From Mesoflavibacter sp. (GTDB taxonomy: Bacteria; Pseudomonadota; Alphaproteobacteria; UBA8366; Aestuariispiraceae), in contig CP051228.1 of the NCBI GenBank assembly GCA_017792345.1, positions 4,618,148-4,682,147 of the forward strand: a DNA stretch of 64,000 bases, written 5' to 3'. Positions within the stretch are counted from its first letter, which is position 1. Every line of letters begins with the position of its first letter. Shown here in pieces: positions 1 to 8,154 of this stretch. Under the pieces are notes generated by a model that did not search any database, was not told where the DNA came from, and was given only the letters and a program-made list of their open reading frames with translations. The position numbers and the translations under genes are program-made.

Positions 1-831
1 ATTATCCGGGTGAAGGAGATCGAGGCCGGGCGCGGCGACCTGCGCCCGAACATGCAGCTTTGCATGGACCCGCGCGGCGACAAGATCTCCCTGCCGGGCG
101 AAGCGACGGTGGAACCGACTTTCGGTCTGCCTGCCGTCTGGATCCAGGACAACCAGCGCGAAGAGGCCATGTTCCGGGGCTATACCGTGGTCGACAGCGC
201 AACGGTGATCACCACCCATCTGACCGAGATCATCAAGGACAACATGTCCGAGCTGCTGTCCTATGCGGAGACCCAGAAGCTGTTGGACGAGTTGCCGCAA
301 GCGCAGCAGAAGCTGGTATCCGATCTGATCCCGAGCCAGATCAGCCTGGGCGCGGTGCAGCGTGTTCTGCAAAACCTGCTGAACGAGCGGGTGTCGATCC
401 GCGATCTGCCGACGATCCTGGAAGGCGTATCGGAGGCCGTCGGCTATACCCGGAACCTGACCCAGATCACCGAGCATGTCCGGTCGCGCCTGGCCCGGCA
501 ATTGTCGGACGCCTATACCAACGATGCCGGTTTCGTCGCCCTGGTCACGTTGAGCCCGGCCTGGGAACAGGCCTTCATGGAAAGCATCGTCGGTCAGGGC
601 GAAGAAAAGCAACTGGCTATGGCCCCGTCCAAACTGCAGGAATTCATCAACCTGGTCCGCACCGTCTTTGAGCGTCAGGCGATGCAGGGCGAGACGCCGG
701 CGCTTCTGGTCGGCCCGGCCATCCGGCCCTATGTCCGGTCGGTCATCGAACGGTTCCGTCCGGTCACCGTCGTGATGAGCCAGAACGAAATCCACCCCAA
801 GGCCAAGATCAAGACGGTCGATCAGATCTGA
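1..831 (+). CDS. flhA: Flagellar export gate protein FlhA, C-terminal part (5' end outside window)
   Basis: This is the cytoplasmic C-terminal domain of FlhA, the large inner-membrane component of the flagellar type III export gate, which docks chaperone-substrate complexes. The reading frame is open from base 1, so the transmembrane half lies upstream of the window. About 276 residues remain. They include the family-typical stretches GLPAVWI, GYTVVD, THLTEIIK, RVLQNLLNERVSIRDL and the C-terminal ALLVGPAIRPYVRS, which mark the FlhA cytoplasmic subdomains. A minus-strand hypothetical gene lies just downstream, with flhF and fleN beyond it, a common flagellar neighbourhood. Identification rests on motif recognition and is secure. 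Confidence 0.95.
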   Translation: MIRVKEIEAGRGDLRPNMQLCMDPRGDKISLPGEATVEPTFGLPAVWIQDNQREEAMFRGYTVVDSATVITTHLTEIIKDNMSELLSYAETQKLLDELPQAQQKLVSDLIPSQISLGAVQRVLQNLLNERVSIRDLPTILEGVSEAVGYTRNLTQITEHVRSRLARQLSDAYTNDAGFVALVTLSPAWEQAFMESIVGQGEEKQLAMAPSKLQEFINLVRTVFERQAMQGETPALLVGPAIRPYVRSVIERFRPVTVVMSQNEIHPKAKIKTVDQI

Positions 832-843
832 CCCGGGTTTTTC

Positions 844-1497
844 CTAGGTGAGGATATTCAAAACACCGATGGAACTGCGCGGCGCCTGCCCCAGCAGGCC
901 GGCGACCTCCTGAAGTGCGTCCTGCGCCTTGCCGATATCGCGCCTTAGCGATGGGTCTTTCCTGGCACCGGACTTTGCGACATCCACCAGCCCGGCGATG
1001 CTTGCCCGCAAGGCCAAGGCATCGGCCACGAATTCCTTGTCTTTCGGCTGGTCTGCCTTCGCCTGTTGCAGGATCTCCAATTGGGCGCGCAGTTTCTGTC
1101 GAATGGCGGCGCCGTCATCCTCCGGGGCGATATCCAACGCGTTCCGGTCGAACTGACCGGGCAATCCGAAACCCTGCCCCGGATCGGTATAGTCGCGCAC
1201 GGCGGCCGCCAAATCCTTGCCCATACGGGCCGCTTGCTGCGCCGCCGTCTTGGGGCTGGCCAAGGCAAACCAGCGCATGATGCGCATCTGCTCGCGAAGC
1301 TGCTCCACCCGCTGGGCAGCCAAGGTCTTGCGGGTCTCTTTCGCCTTTTCTAGGGCGGCTTCCAACGTCTGAACCGGCTGCGCCTTCTCGGCGCGCGCCT
1401 TGTCGTTGTTCCGGGACGTTGAAAGAGAGGATTTTGTGCTGGCCTGATCTTTCGATGCCGATGGCACGCCAGCCTGTGTCGATCCTTGAACGATCAT
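844..1497 (-). CDS. Hypothetical Ala/Lys-rich coiled-coil protein in the flagellar cluster
   Basis: I do not recognise this 217-residue protein. From the ATG chosen here it begins MIVQGSTQAGVP, then has a Ser/Lys/Glu-rich segment (about residues 15-60) and a helical, probably coiled-coil region with ARMGKDLAAAVRDYTDPG near the middle. There is no signal peptide or membrane segment. The open frame extends 40 codons further upstream, but that part would run through Cys/Arg-rich codons towards flhF, so the internal ATG is preferred. It lies head-to-head with flhF across about 118 bp. Its position between flhA and flhF suggests a flagellum- or motility-related role, which is inference from context only. 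Confidence 0.7.
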   Translation of the reverse strand: MIVQGSTQAGVPSASKDQASTKSSLSTSRNNDKARAEKAQPVQTLEAALEKAKETRKTLAAQRVEQLREQMRIMRWFALASPKTAAQQAARMGKDLAAAVRDYTDPGQGFGLPGQFDRNALDIAPEDDGAAIRQKLRAQLEILQQAKADQPKDKEFVADALALRASIAGLVDVAKSGARKDPSLRRDIGKAQDALQEVAGLLGQAPRSSIGVLNILT

Positions 1498-1615
1498 GGT
1501 TTCTAACCTTCGTCTCCCGTGCCTTCTGCACGCGCGCGCACTATAACATATTTTGGCCGCCGCATATCTGATTTCGTACTTTCCAGCGACGCGGTCTTCC
1601 TCTAGTCCTTTCAGC

Positions 1616-2608
1616 ATGCGTCTTAAGACTTTTCATGCGGATACGCTTGTTTCGGCGATGGAACTGGTGCGCCAGACACTGGGGCCGAACGCCATCATCG
1701 TGGCCACCCATGAAGACGACGCAAACCGCGGTGCGCGCGTCACCGCCGCGATTGACCCCGACGATCAGGACTTCGATTTCTTCAGCGAGGGCGCGTCGGA
1801 AGAGACGTTGGAACTGCTGACCGAGGTTCTGGAGCGTCATCACGTCCCCAACGGCATCATCGACCGGCTGATCGACGCCGCGACCGACGGAACCGATACC
1901 GAACCGGCATCCGTTTTGGCGGCGGCGCTGACCAAGGTCTTCAAGTTCAAAAGCCTGCCGAGCGGACCCGGCGGGCCGCCGCTGATGCTGATCGGCCCCC
2001 CCGGCGTCGGTAAGACCGTGTCCTGTGCCAAGCTGGCGGCGCGGGTCGCCTTGTCTCACGACAAGGAGGGCGCCCCACCGGTCAATCTGATCGCGGCGGA
2101 TCCCGTACGCGTCGGGGCGGTCGACCAATTGCGCATCTACGCCGAGAAACTGGGCGCGACATTGTACGAGGCCGCCGACGGCCCTGCCCTGGCCAATGTC
2201 CTGACAAAGCTGCGGCGCAGCGAGATGGTGGTCATCGATACGCCGGGCAGTAATCCTTACGAGATGACGGATATCGCCCATCTGGTCGAGCTGGCGGAAG
2301 CCGGGAAGACCGAAACGGTGCTGGTCATCGCCGCCGGACGGGATGCCGACGAAGCGGCGGATCTGGCCGAAGCCTTCCGCCCGGTCGGCCCGACGCGTCT
2401 GCTGGTCACCGGGCTGGACATGGCGAAGCGGTATGGCGCGATTTTGTCAGCCGCCGATGCCGGCGGGCTGCACTTGTCCGAAGTGTCCCTGGCACCGGAA
2501 ATCGGCAAGGGCTTGCAGGCGTTGGACGCGGCCGGACTGGCCCGGCTGTTGCTTCCCGAGGATTTGGCGGCGCAGGATGGCCGCGGTGAAGGAGTGCGCG
2601 CGTCATGA
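1616..2608 (+). CDS. flhF: FlhF-type SRP-family GTPase, flagellar placement
   Basis: FlhF is a signal-recognition-particle-type GTPase that sets flagellar position and number. The 330-residue product has the N-terminal MRLKTFHADT start typical of FlhF, a variable linker, then the NG domain. The P-loop GPPGVGKT is at about residues 127-134 and a DPVRVGAVDQL segment corresponds to the usual DTYRIGAVEQL. Two guanine motifs deviate: the Switch II motif reads DTPGSN (208-213) instead of DTAGR, and G4 reads TGLD (265-268) instead of TKLD. Some alphaproteobacterial FlhF-like proteins may share this. The ATG was chosen because the conserved N-terminus starts there; the open frame runs 21 codons further upstream. 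The stop overlaps the fleN start by 4 bp, so they are co-translated. Confidence 0.9.
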   Translation: MRLKTFHADTLVSAMELVRQTLGPNAIIVATHEDDANRGARVTAAIDPDDQDFDFFSEGASEETLELLTEVLERHHVPNGIIDRLIDAATDGTDTEPASVLAAALTKVFKFKSLPSGPGGPPLMLIGPPGVGKTVSCAKLAARVALSHDKEGAPPVNLIAADPVRVGAVDQLRIYAEKLGATLYEAADGPALANVLTKLRRSEMVVIDTPGSNPYEMTDIAHLVELAEAGKTETVLVIAAGRDADEAADLAEAFRPVGPTRLLVTGLDMAKRYGAILSAADAGGLHLSEVSLAPEIGKGLQALDAAGLARLLLPEDLAAQDGRGEGVRAS

Positions 2609-3357
2609 ACGCGGAGAAACCAACGAACAATCTGATCGCGGTGGCCTCGGGCAAGGGCGGGGTCGGCAAGACATGGTTCGCGATCACGCTGGCCCACGCT
2701 TTGGCACGCGCCGGGCGTAAGGTCCTGCTGTTCGACGGCGATCTGGGTTTGGCCAATATCGACATTCAATTGGGCCTGATGCCGAAGCACGATGTCGGCC
2801 AGGCGATCGCCGGAAAATCACGACTGAGCCAATGTATCGAGCGCTTTCCCGAAGGCAATTTCGACGTCCTGGCCGGGCGGTCGGGCAGTGGCTCTCTGGC
2901 CACGCTGCCGCCGCCCCGAATTGAACGGATCGGCCGGGAACTGACGGCGCTGGCGGGCGGCTATAACCACGTCCTGATCGATCTTGGCGCGGGCGTGGAC
3001 AAGACCGTCCAGATGCTGGCCGCCAAGGCCGCGCGCACCCTGTTGATCATCAATGACGAGCCGACCTCCCTGACCGACGGTTACGCCTTCATCAAACTGG
3101 GCTGGGCCAGCCATCCGGAGATGGAAATCCGCGTCGTGGTCAACGCGGCGGAAAGCGCGAACCGGGGCCGGAGAACCTATGAAACGCTGGCGAAATCCTG
3201 CGAGGGTTTCCTGCACCGCCGTCCCGATCTGGCGGGGATCGTGCGCCGCGACAACCGCGTGCGCGAGGCGATCCGCGCCCAGCAGCCGCTGATCACACGG
3301 TCGCCTACATCCGAGGCCGCGGCCGATGTCGAAGCAATCGCCCGCTCTCTGATTTAG
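2605..3357 (+). CDS. fleN: MinD-like ATPase FleN/FlhG, flagellar number regulator
   Basis: This 250-residue ParA/MinD-family ATPase is the usual partner of FlhF and limits flagellar number. The deviant Walker A motif reads SGKGGVGKT (about residues 15-23), followed by LFDGDLGLANIDIQLGL, the classic switch I region of FleN/MinD. A second acidic stretch, HVLIDLGAGVD, corresponds to Walker B (DxxAG in most relatives), and NDEPTSLTDGYAFIK matches the FleN signature. It overlaps flhF by ATGA, and the pair forms an operon. A GC-rich inverted repeat about 30 bp after the stop may end the transcript. The amphipathic C-terminal helix of MinD is not obvious. Confidence 0.93.
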   Translation: MNAEKPTNNLIAVASGKGGVGKTWFAITLAHALARAGRKVLLFDGDLGLANIDIQLGLMPKHDVGQAIAGKSRLSQCIERFPEGNFDVLAGRSGSGSLATLPPPRIERIGRELTALAGGYNHVLIDLGAGVDKTVQMLAAKAARTLLIINDEPTSLTDGYAFIKLGWASHPEMEIRVVVNAAESANRGRRTYETLAKSCEGFLHRRPDLAGIVRRDNRVREAIRAQQPLITRSPTSEAAADVEAIARSLI

Positions 3358-3388
3358 GCCGTTGGCGCGGAATCTGCATGCACCGTTA

Positions 3389-3414
3389 CCGGGACGCCAG
3401 AACGGACGTCCCGG
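3389..3414 (+). terminator. Inverted repeat after fleN, possible terminator
   Basis: An 8-bp perfect stem (CCGGGACG / CGTCCCGG) with a 10-nt loop starts 32 nt after the fleN stop. It lacks a T-run, so it may be a weak terminator or an RNA-stabilising hairpin separating flhF-fleN from the next transcription unit. Confidence 0.4.
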
Positions 3415-3434
3415 CGACTTTATGGTATAGAGGC

Positions 3435-3455
3435 GGTCGGAGAACCGACCGGAGG
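3435..3455 (+). promoter_or_regulatory. Hairpin directly abutting the ribosome binding site of the FliK-like gene
   Basis: A 6-bp stem with tetraloop (GGTCGG-AGAA-CCGACC, 3435-3450) is immediately followed by the Shine-Dalgarno GGAGG (3451-3455), four bases before the ATG. A hairpin touching the SD could modulate translation initiation of the FliK-like gene. This reading comes only from the visible base pairing. Confidence 0.4.
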
Positions 3456-3459
3456 ACGG

Positions 3460-4965
3460 ATGCAGACACCCATCGTCCCCACCACGGGACCCGCGACGGG
3501 CGGCGGCGCGACTTCGCTGCCTTCCGGCACTGCGACTTTACCCTCATTGCCGCCCAGCCTGGCGACGGCGCTGCAGAATGGCGGCAGCATCGCCGCCCTT
3601 GTCACCGCGAAGCCCGCGGCCGGGCAGTTGACCCTGACCATCCCCGGCGGCCAGACGGTTACCGTTCAGACCCCCCTGCCCCTGCCGGTCGGCACCAATC
3701 TCGCCGTCGCGCTTCAGGCAGCAGGCAGTCCGACGACTTTGTTCCTGCAGCCTCAGACCGGCGGACAAGCGGCAAACGCGGCGCAATTGCCGGGATTTTC
3801 ACCCGGCGCAGCAGGGGGCGGTGCGCCCGCTGCCCAAGCCGCCCAGCCGGCCGTCGTCACGACATTGACGCAAGGTTCCGTCTTCTCCGCCACGGTAACC
3901 GGCCCGCCTCCAACATCCGGCATCCTGCCCACGACCGCCGCCATTCCAACCGGCGCGGCAGTTCCTCCGCAGGCCGGGCCAGGTACGACGCCGCAAGTGC
4001 AGGCCGGCACCCCCGCGCCCGGTGGCGCCCCGACAATCCTTCCCACCGGCACCGGCCTTCAGGTTCGCCTTCTCGGCTTCGCGCCACAGGGGCAACCGCT
4101 CACCGCGAGCGGCATGCCGGGCGCGTTCACCGGAATCGTAACCGGCCAGTCGGCAGGAGGCGCTGTCTCGGTGCAGACGCAGATCGGATCCATGACAGTC
4201 AATCTGCCGTCCACGCCCCCCACCGGGACGCAGTTGCTGCTCAGTACCGTCGGCCCACCGCGCCTGCCCGCCCCTGGTGGCGGCGCGGCAGATCCGGCCG
4301 CCACGCGGTTCCAGGCATTGCAGGATGCGGTCGCCTTGTTGCGGAACGGCGACCCGGCAGCGGCGCAGCGCCTGACCCAATCGCTGATCCCCCAACCCAA
4401 TGCCCAATTCGGCCTTGCCGCCGTCTTCCTGATCGGGGCGATGCGTCAGGGCGGCTTGGACAAATGGCTGGGCGGAGACGGCTTGCGGGCCTTGTCGGAA
4501 GCGGGGGCCAAGAAATCCGGTCTTATGGGCCGGCTGGAAGGGGAAATGACGCAATCGGGCCGTGCCCGCGATTCTTCCGGACAGGAATGGCGCGTCACCA
4601 GCCTGCCCCTTTTGAACGACAGCCAGTTGGAACAGATCCGGCTCTACACACGGCCGCGGCCGGAAGACGGCGACGGCGATGAAGACGGACGCAGCCGCGC
4701 CGACGCGAAACGCTTTGTGATCGAGGCCGAGTTCAGCCGCCTGGGACCGATCCAGTTGGACGGCCTGTCGAAAGAAAAGCAAATCGACCTCATGGTGCGC
4801 AGCAAGAAGCCGTTCGAGGCGGAGGAGCGGGACGCCATTCGTGCCCTGTTCGCCGACACCGTATCCGCCCTCGGACTGGGCGGCCGGATCGATTTCTCCG
4901 TCGTACCGGCGTTCGATCTGTTCCCTGAGGCGGAGACCGGCAAACCGGGAGGGTTCACAGTATGA
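3460..4965 (+). CDS. FliK-like Pro/Ala/Gly-rich flagellar protein
   Basis: This 501-residue protein has a long low-complexity N-terminal half rich in Pro, Ala, Gly and Thr (about residues 1-290) and a compact C-terminal half. That layout is typical of flagellar hook-length control proteins of the FliK type. The C-terminal part contains VIEAEFSRLGPIQLDGL, resembling the conserved FliK substrate-switching domain core (a beta strand followed by LGxxxV/LxL). No signal peptide is visible, as expected for a type III export substrate. An SD GGAGG lies 4 nt before the ATG. The next gene overlaps by ATGA. The FliK assignment is inference from architecture and neighbourhood; annotation pipelines may call it hypothetical. 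Confidence 0.65.
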   Translation: MQTPIVPTTGPATGGGATSLPSGTATLPSLPPSLATALQNGGSIAALVTAKPAAGQLTLTIPGGQTVTVQTPLPLPVGTNLAVALQAAGSPTTLFLQPQTGGQAANAAQLPGFSPGAAGGGAPAAQAAQPAVVTTLTQGSVFSATVTGPPPTSGILPTTAAIPTGAAVPPQAGPGTTPQVQAGTPAPGGAPTILPTGTGLQVRLLGFAPQGQPLTASGMPGAFTGIVTGQSAGGAVSVQTQIGSMTVNLPSTPPTGTQLLLSTVGPPRLPAPGGGAADPAATRFQALQDAVALLRNGDPAAAQRLTQSLIPQPNAQFGLAAVFLIGAMRQGGLDKWLGGDGLRALSEAGAKKSGLMGRLEGEMTQSGRARDSSGQEWRVTSLPLLNDSQLEQIRLYTRPRPEDGDGDEDGRSRADAKRFVIEAEFSRLGPIQLDGLSKEKQIDLMVRSKKPFEAEERDAIRALFADTVSALGLGGRIDFSVVPAFDLFPEAETGKPGGFTV

Positions 4966-5399
4966 GCGATACGACCAATTCCAACACGGCCGCCGAGGCC
5001 CTGGCCCAGGACGCGGAAATCGTGCGCGCCCGCCTGGCGCGGCAATCCAATGTGGAGACCGTGCGCAATCCGCTACCGCGCCTCGATTATCTGTGCAAAG
5101 TCGTCGGATCGACCGTCGACGGCGGCGCATCGCTGGAACTGCGCTATGTGCCGGACAAGCTGCTGCTGCAGGAAGATGCTTTCGGGGTTTACCTGGCCGG
5201 ACTGCCGGATGCAGAGAGTTTGGAATCCCTGGCCGCCATGGTTCTGGACGATCTGAACAACGAGCTTGTCCCGCGCTTCCTGCAAATCCGGGTGCGTGCA
5301 TCGGAGGACGAACTGGATTCGGGCCATGCGGTTCTGATGGAAGACCGCCGTCCGCGTTGGGACAATCCGGCCCTGCTGTCGCGCCTACCGGCGTTCTGA
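4962..5399 (+). CDS. Small QueF-like T-fold protein lacking the catalytic loop
   Basis: This 145-residue product resembles the single-domain 7-cyano-7-deazaguanine reductase QueF (tunnelling fold). VETVRNPLPRLDY (31-43) parallels the QueF N-terminus LExFPNPxPDRDY, LELRYVPDK (58-66) parallels the strand before the YVPD motif, and VLDDLNNELVPRFLQI (94-109) parallels ILDDLxxALDPRxxxV. The substrate-binding Glu of QueF's FHE motif aligns with Glu88. Between DY43 and LEL58 only about 14 residues remain where QueF has about 25, so the catalytic CPxTGQPD loop appears deleted. A queuosine-reductase activity is therefore unlikely, and I infer a ligand-binding or structural T-fold protein. It overlaps the FliK-like gene by ATGA and is probably co-expressed with it. 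Confidence 0.7.
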   Translation: MSDTTNSNTAAEALAQDAEIVRARLARQSNVETVRNPLPRLDYLCKVVGSTVDGGASLELRYVPDKLLLQEDAFGVYLAGLPDAESLESLAAMVLDDLNNELVPRFLQIRVRASEDELDSGHAVLMEDRRPRWDNPALLSRLPAF

Positions 5400-7037
5400 T
5401 TACTGCCGGCGCATAGCCAGTTCAGCCCGGCAGTATCCCGTTTCCTTGAGAATATCCTCGAATTGCCCGCCTTCGATTTTGAAGGAATTCGCAATGGTAC
5501 CCACGCTCCACCCGGGCACACGGGCATGGAATCTGACGCCGCCGCCCTCGTCGATCTTTAGATCGATATATGCGGTGCCAGAATAATTGGACCGCATTGA
5601 TCCTTTGAATGTTCCATCGACTACGTCGATCACCTTTGTGCCTTTCTCGCCCGCGCTGCACCATCGGGCCGAACCGGAATAGCCTCCGATGACCTTCCAG
5701 GTAATGGACCACTGACCGTCATAAGGATGCGACGTCGCGGCCCCGCCCAAAGCGGCGACGCGCGGTTGATTTCCAACCTCCACACGATTTCGAGCGATCG
5801 CTGCGAATGTTCCATCCGGAAATTGGTCCAGATAGGCTTTGTAATCCGATGGATTCGTACTGTTCTTGATACTGTCCCAGAACAAGCGTTCGCGTTCTGA
5901 GTTTTCGTTGGCGGGCGCCATGGCCACGGCGGCACGATTGCTGAGAGATTGCAAAGTCACCTGGGCCAATTGCGCGTAGATGGTGTCCGGAAAACGATCA
6001 ATGACCGTTTGGACAAGGGCCGGGTCTTTGCTGTCCTTCACCGCCTCCCAGACTTGCGCTGCCTGCGCGTGACGCTCCTGCTCAGCCTGACGCTGCGCGG
6101 CCGCGCTGCGTTCCTCAGTCAATTGCCGCACCCGTTCCGTGGCAATACCGGCGAATGTTCCGTCCGGATAGATCGACAAATAGCTTTCGAACATGGCCGG
6201 ATCCGTCGAAGTCGCGATGGACGTCCAATAGGCCACCTCTTCGTCGCGGCTGTCGTCGACGGGCGGTGCTTCGGTAACGGCCGGCGCGGGAGGCGAGAAG
6301 AAGAAATCGCCGGTGAGCGAAGAACTTTCCCAGGGAACCTGCCGGTTGCCGGTTTTCTCCATGACCTCGATGCGCACCTGTTTGAAGACCTGTTCCACAG
6401 CCAAGCCGGGATTCTGAATGCCTCTCGCCAACGCGGCGGTATAGGGGCTATTGCGCCCGGAACCGTCCTCGGCGACATCGCCCGGCGATGTCGAATAGGC
6501 CAGCAACGTGCCGAACGGCGCATCCACCTTGGCGAGACCGCGCCCCGCGGAACGCGAAATGCTTTTGAACGGATTGTTCCGGCAAGCGTCTAGGACCACA
6601 AGGTTTAGCCGGTTTCCAGCGGCATCCAGACTGCGCATCAGCGTTGCCACCTGAAGAGTCTGGATCTCCAGATCGAGTTGATCCGAAATATCCGCATCTA
6701 CCGGGATCAGATAGTTGTCCCCGTTCGCTTGGACGGCATGGCCCGCGTAATAGAACATCCCCACCGTGTCGTTACCCGCCGCTTGCAGATTGCGGCCGAA
6801 CTGCACCACGGCGCGTTGAAACTCGCGGTAAGTCAGGTCTGAAAGATGGGTAACCTGGAAGCCGGAACCACTGAGGACCTTGGCCATCAGTTCGGCGTCA
6901 CGCGAAGGGTTGTCCAACGGACCTACCGCATAACTGCCATTTCCAATGACCAGCGCGAGCCTCTGTTCCGCCACCGCAACCTGTGGCGTCGAAAGAAATA
7001 TGAGGGCCAGAATGACCCAACGATACACGGTTCCCAT
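5400..7037 (-). CDS. Secreted caspase-like (peptidase C14) protein with C-terminal repeats
   Basis: This 545-residue protein starts with a Sec signal peptide (about residues 1-24, ending AVAEQ). A metacaspase/caspase-like p20 domain follows: RLALVIGNGSY begins it, the catalytic His is in FYYAGHA (His100) and the catalytic Cys in VLDACRNNPF (Cys152). After the domain come three related ~35-residue repeats of the form (Y/V/F)W-S-I...-S-Y-PDGTFA-IA--RV, then a ~100-residue C-terminal domain with WSITWKVIGGYSG that I do not recognise. The ATG at 7037 was preferred to an upstream GTG because GGGGGTGACT precedes it. The likely location is the periplasm. Substrate and role are unknown. Confidence 0.85.
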   Translation of the reverse strand: MGTVYRWVILALIFLSTPQVAVAEQRLALVIGNGSYAVGPLDNPSRDAELMAKVLSGSGFQVTHLSDLTYREFQRAVVQFGRNLQAAGNDTVGMFYYAGHAVQANGDNYLIPVDADISDQLDLEIQTLQVATLMRSLDAAGNRLNLVVLDACRNNPFKSISRSAGRGLAKVDAPFGTLLAYSTSPGDVAEDGSGRNSPYTAALARGIQNPGLAVEQVFKQVRIEVMEKTGNRQVPWESSSLTGDFFFSPPAPAVTEAPPVDDSRDEEVAYWTSIATSTDPAMFESYLSIYPDGTFAGIATERVRQLTEERSAAAQRQAEQERHAQAAQVWEAVKDSKDPALVQTVIDRFPDTIYAQLAQVTLQSLSNRAAVAMAPANENSERERLFWDSIKNSTNPSDYKAYLDQFPDGTFAAIARNRVEVGNQPRVAALGGAATSHPYDGQWSITWKVIGGYSGSARWCSAGEKGTKVIDVVDGTFKGSMRSNYSGTAYIDLKIDEGGGVRFHARVPGWSVGTIANSFKIEGGQFEDILKETGYCRAELAMRRQ

Positions 7038-7158
7038 AGTCACCCCCGCCGAAATCTGGTGACCGCCACGCAGACGCGCCCGGCCCGGATGTCAACTTCA
7101 GTGTACTATCGAAACGCCAGGGGGCAAAATTCGCGGGAAAAGCGGGCGAAATTCGAGG

Positions 7159-7551
7159 TCAGCAGCAATCGGGTGGCGCAAGGCGCAGGGCGGTGTATTC
7201 CAGCAACTGGTCTGGATCGGTGAAGGTCGCGATATTGACGCCCCTTCCCCGCGCGACCATGACCGACAGGTCGATCGATTTCTGCGCCTGCTCATCCTGC
7301 GGCACGAACAGCGCGACCGACAATTCGGCGAAACGCGACAGCGCGGCGCCGATCTCTTTGCCGAACTGATGGGCCTCTTCCAGGCTGCAACGCATTTGCG
7401 TGGTGCTGCAATCGACCAGGACCGTGCGCTGCGGCTTAGCATGCAGTGCTGCCGCCAGATCCTTCAACATTGCGAGACGTTCATTCTGCGTCACGCTACC
7501 GGACGTGCTGACGGTCGTCACCCGGTCGGATTCGAAAATACGATACGCCAT
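7159..7551 (-). CDS. SpoIIAA/STAS-like small protein
   Basis: This 130-residue cytoplasmic protein begins MAYRIFESDRVTTV. Alternating strands and helices (TVLVDCSTTQMRCSLEEA, LSVALFVPQDE, GVNIATFTDPDQLLEY) resemble the SpoIIAA-like/STAS fold seen in many alphaproteobacterial proteins of this size. No catalytic motif is evident. It is unusually Cys-tipped (ends DCC). It stands alone on the minus strand between the caspase-like gene and fliJ, with 108-180 bp on each side and no clear terminator. The fold assignment is tentative and no pathway can be inferred. Confidence 0.6.
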   Translation of the reverse strand: MAYRIFESDRVTTVSTSGSVTQNERLAMLKDLAAALHAKPQRTVLVDCSTTQMRCSLEEAHQFGKEIGAALSRFAELSVALFVPQDEQAQKSIDLSVMVARGRGVNIATFTDPDQLLEYTALRLAPPDCC

Positions 7552-7731
7552 TCTGCGTATTCCCTATTTCACTGTGTCATGAAGGGCCGGGAGATAGGCG
7601 TTCGTATGGGGGCTTGTCCAGTGGCGAATGGGACGAAGTTTATATTCGCAAAATTGCGTACATTTCCATGAGAGCGGGGCAAAAAGCGCGACGGAAGCCC
7701 GAAGGCGGCGCAATAAAATTATACCGCGCGG

Positions 7732-8154
7732 TCAGTCATTTTTGCGCCGATGGGCGTTCAAACCCATTTCGTCCAGCACGATTCCTTCACGGCGTTTCTC
7801 GTCTTCGGCGGCCGCCGCATCGCGGTTCTGCTTCGCGATCTCGTACTTTTTCTGATTGGCGAAGGCTTCGGCCAACCGGTCTCGTGCCGCCTCGACACGG
7901 GGTAGGACTTCGGCCAGCGCCGCGTCGAGCGCCTCGCGCCGATGTTTGGCGCGGACCAGGAAGATCCCGAAATTTCCCGACAGTTCCGGTTGCCGCTGGA
8001 TCAACTCGCTCTCGGCCGCGATCGATGCTTCCAGATCCGCAATATCGGCACGGATCTTGTCCTCTTCCGCCAGGACCTTTTGCAGGCCGCGGCGCGCCTC
8101 ATCGACATCGCTGCCGGCAAGACGGATCAGGGTCTCCAGCGTATCGCGCGCCAT
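7732..8154 (-). CDS. fliJ: Flagellar export chaperone/stalk protein FliJ
   Basis: This 140-residue, almost entirely helical protein is rich in Ala, Glu, Arg and Lys with heptad-like spacing (LETLIRLAGSDVDEARRGL at the N-terminus, AEAFANQKKYEIAKQN near the C-terminus). This is the antiparallel coiled coil of FliJ, which projects into the FliI ATPase ring and couples it to the FlhA export gate. It starts at the last base of the fliI stop region, so the two are translationally coupled in the order fliI-fliJ. Length matches the family (about 140-150). The homology is short but the adjacency to fliI makes the call firm. Confidence 0.87.
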   Translation of the reverse strand: MARDTLETLIRLAGSDVDEARRGLQKVLAEEDKIRADIADLEASIAAESELIQRQPELSGNFGIFLVRAKHRREALDAALAEVLPRVEAARDRLAEAFANQKKYEIAKQNRDAAAAEDEKRREGIVLDEMGLNAHRRKND

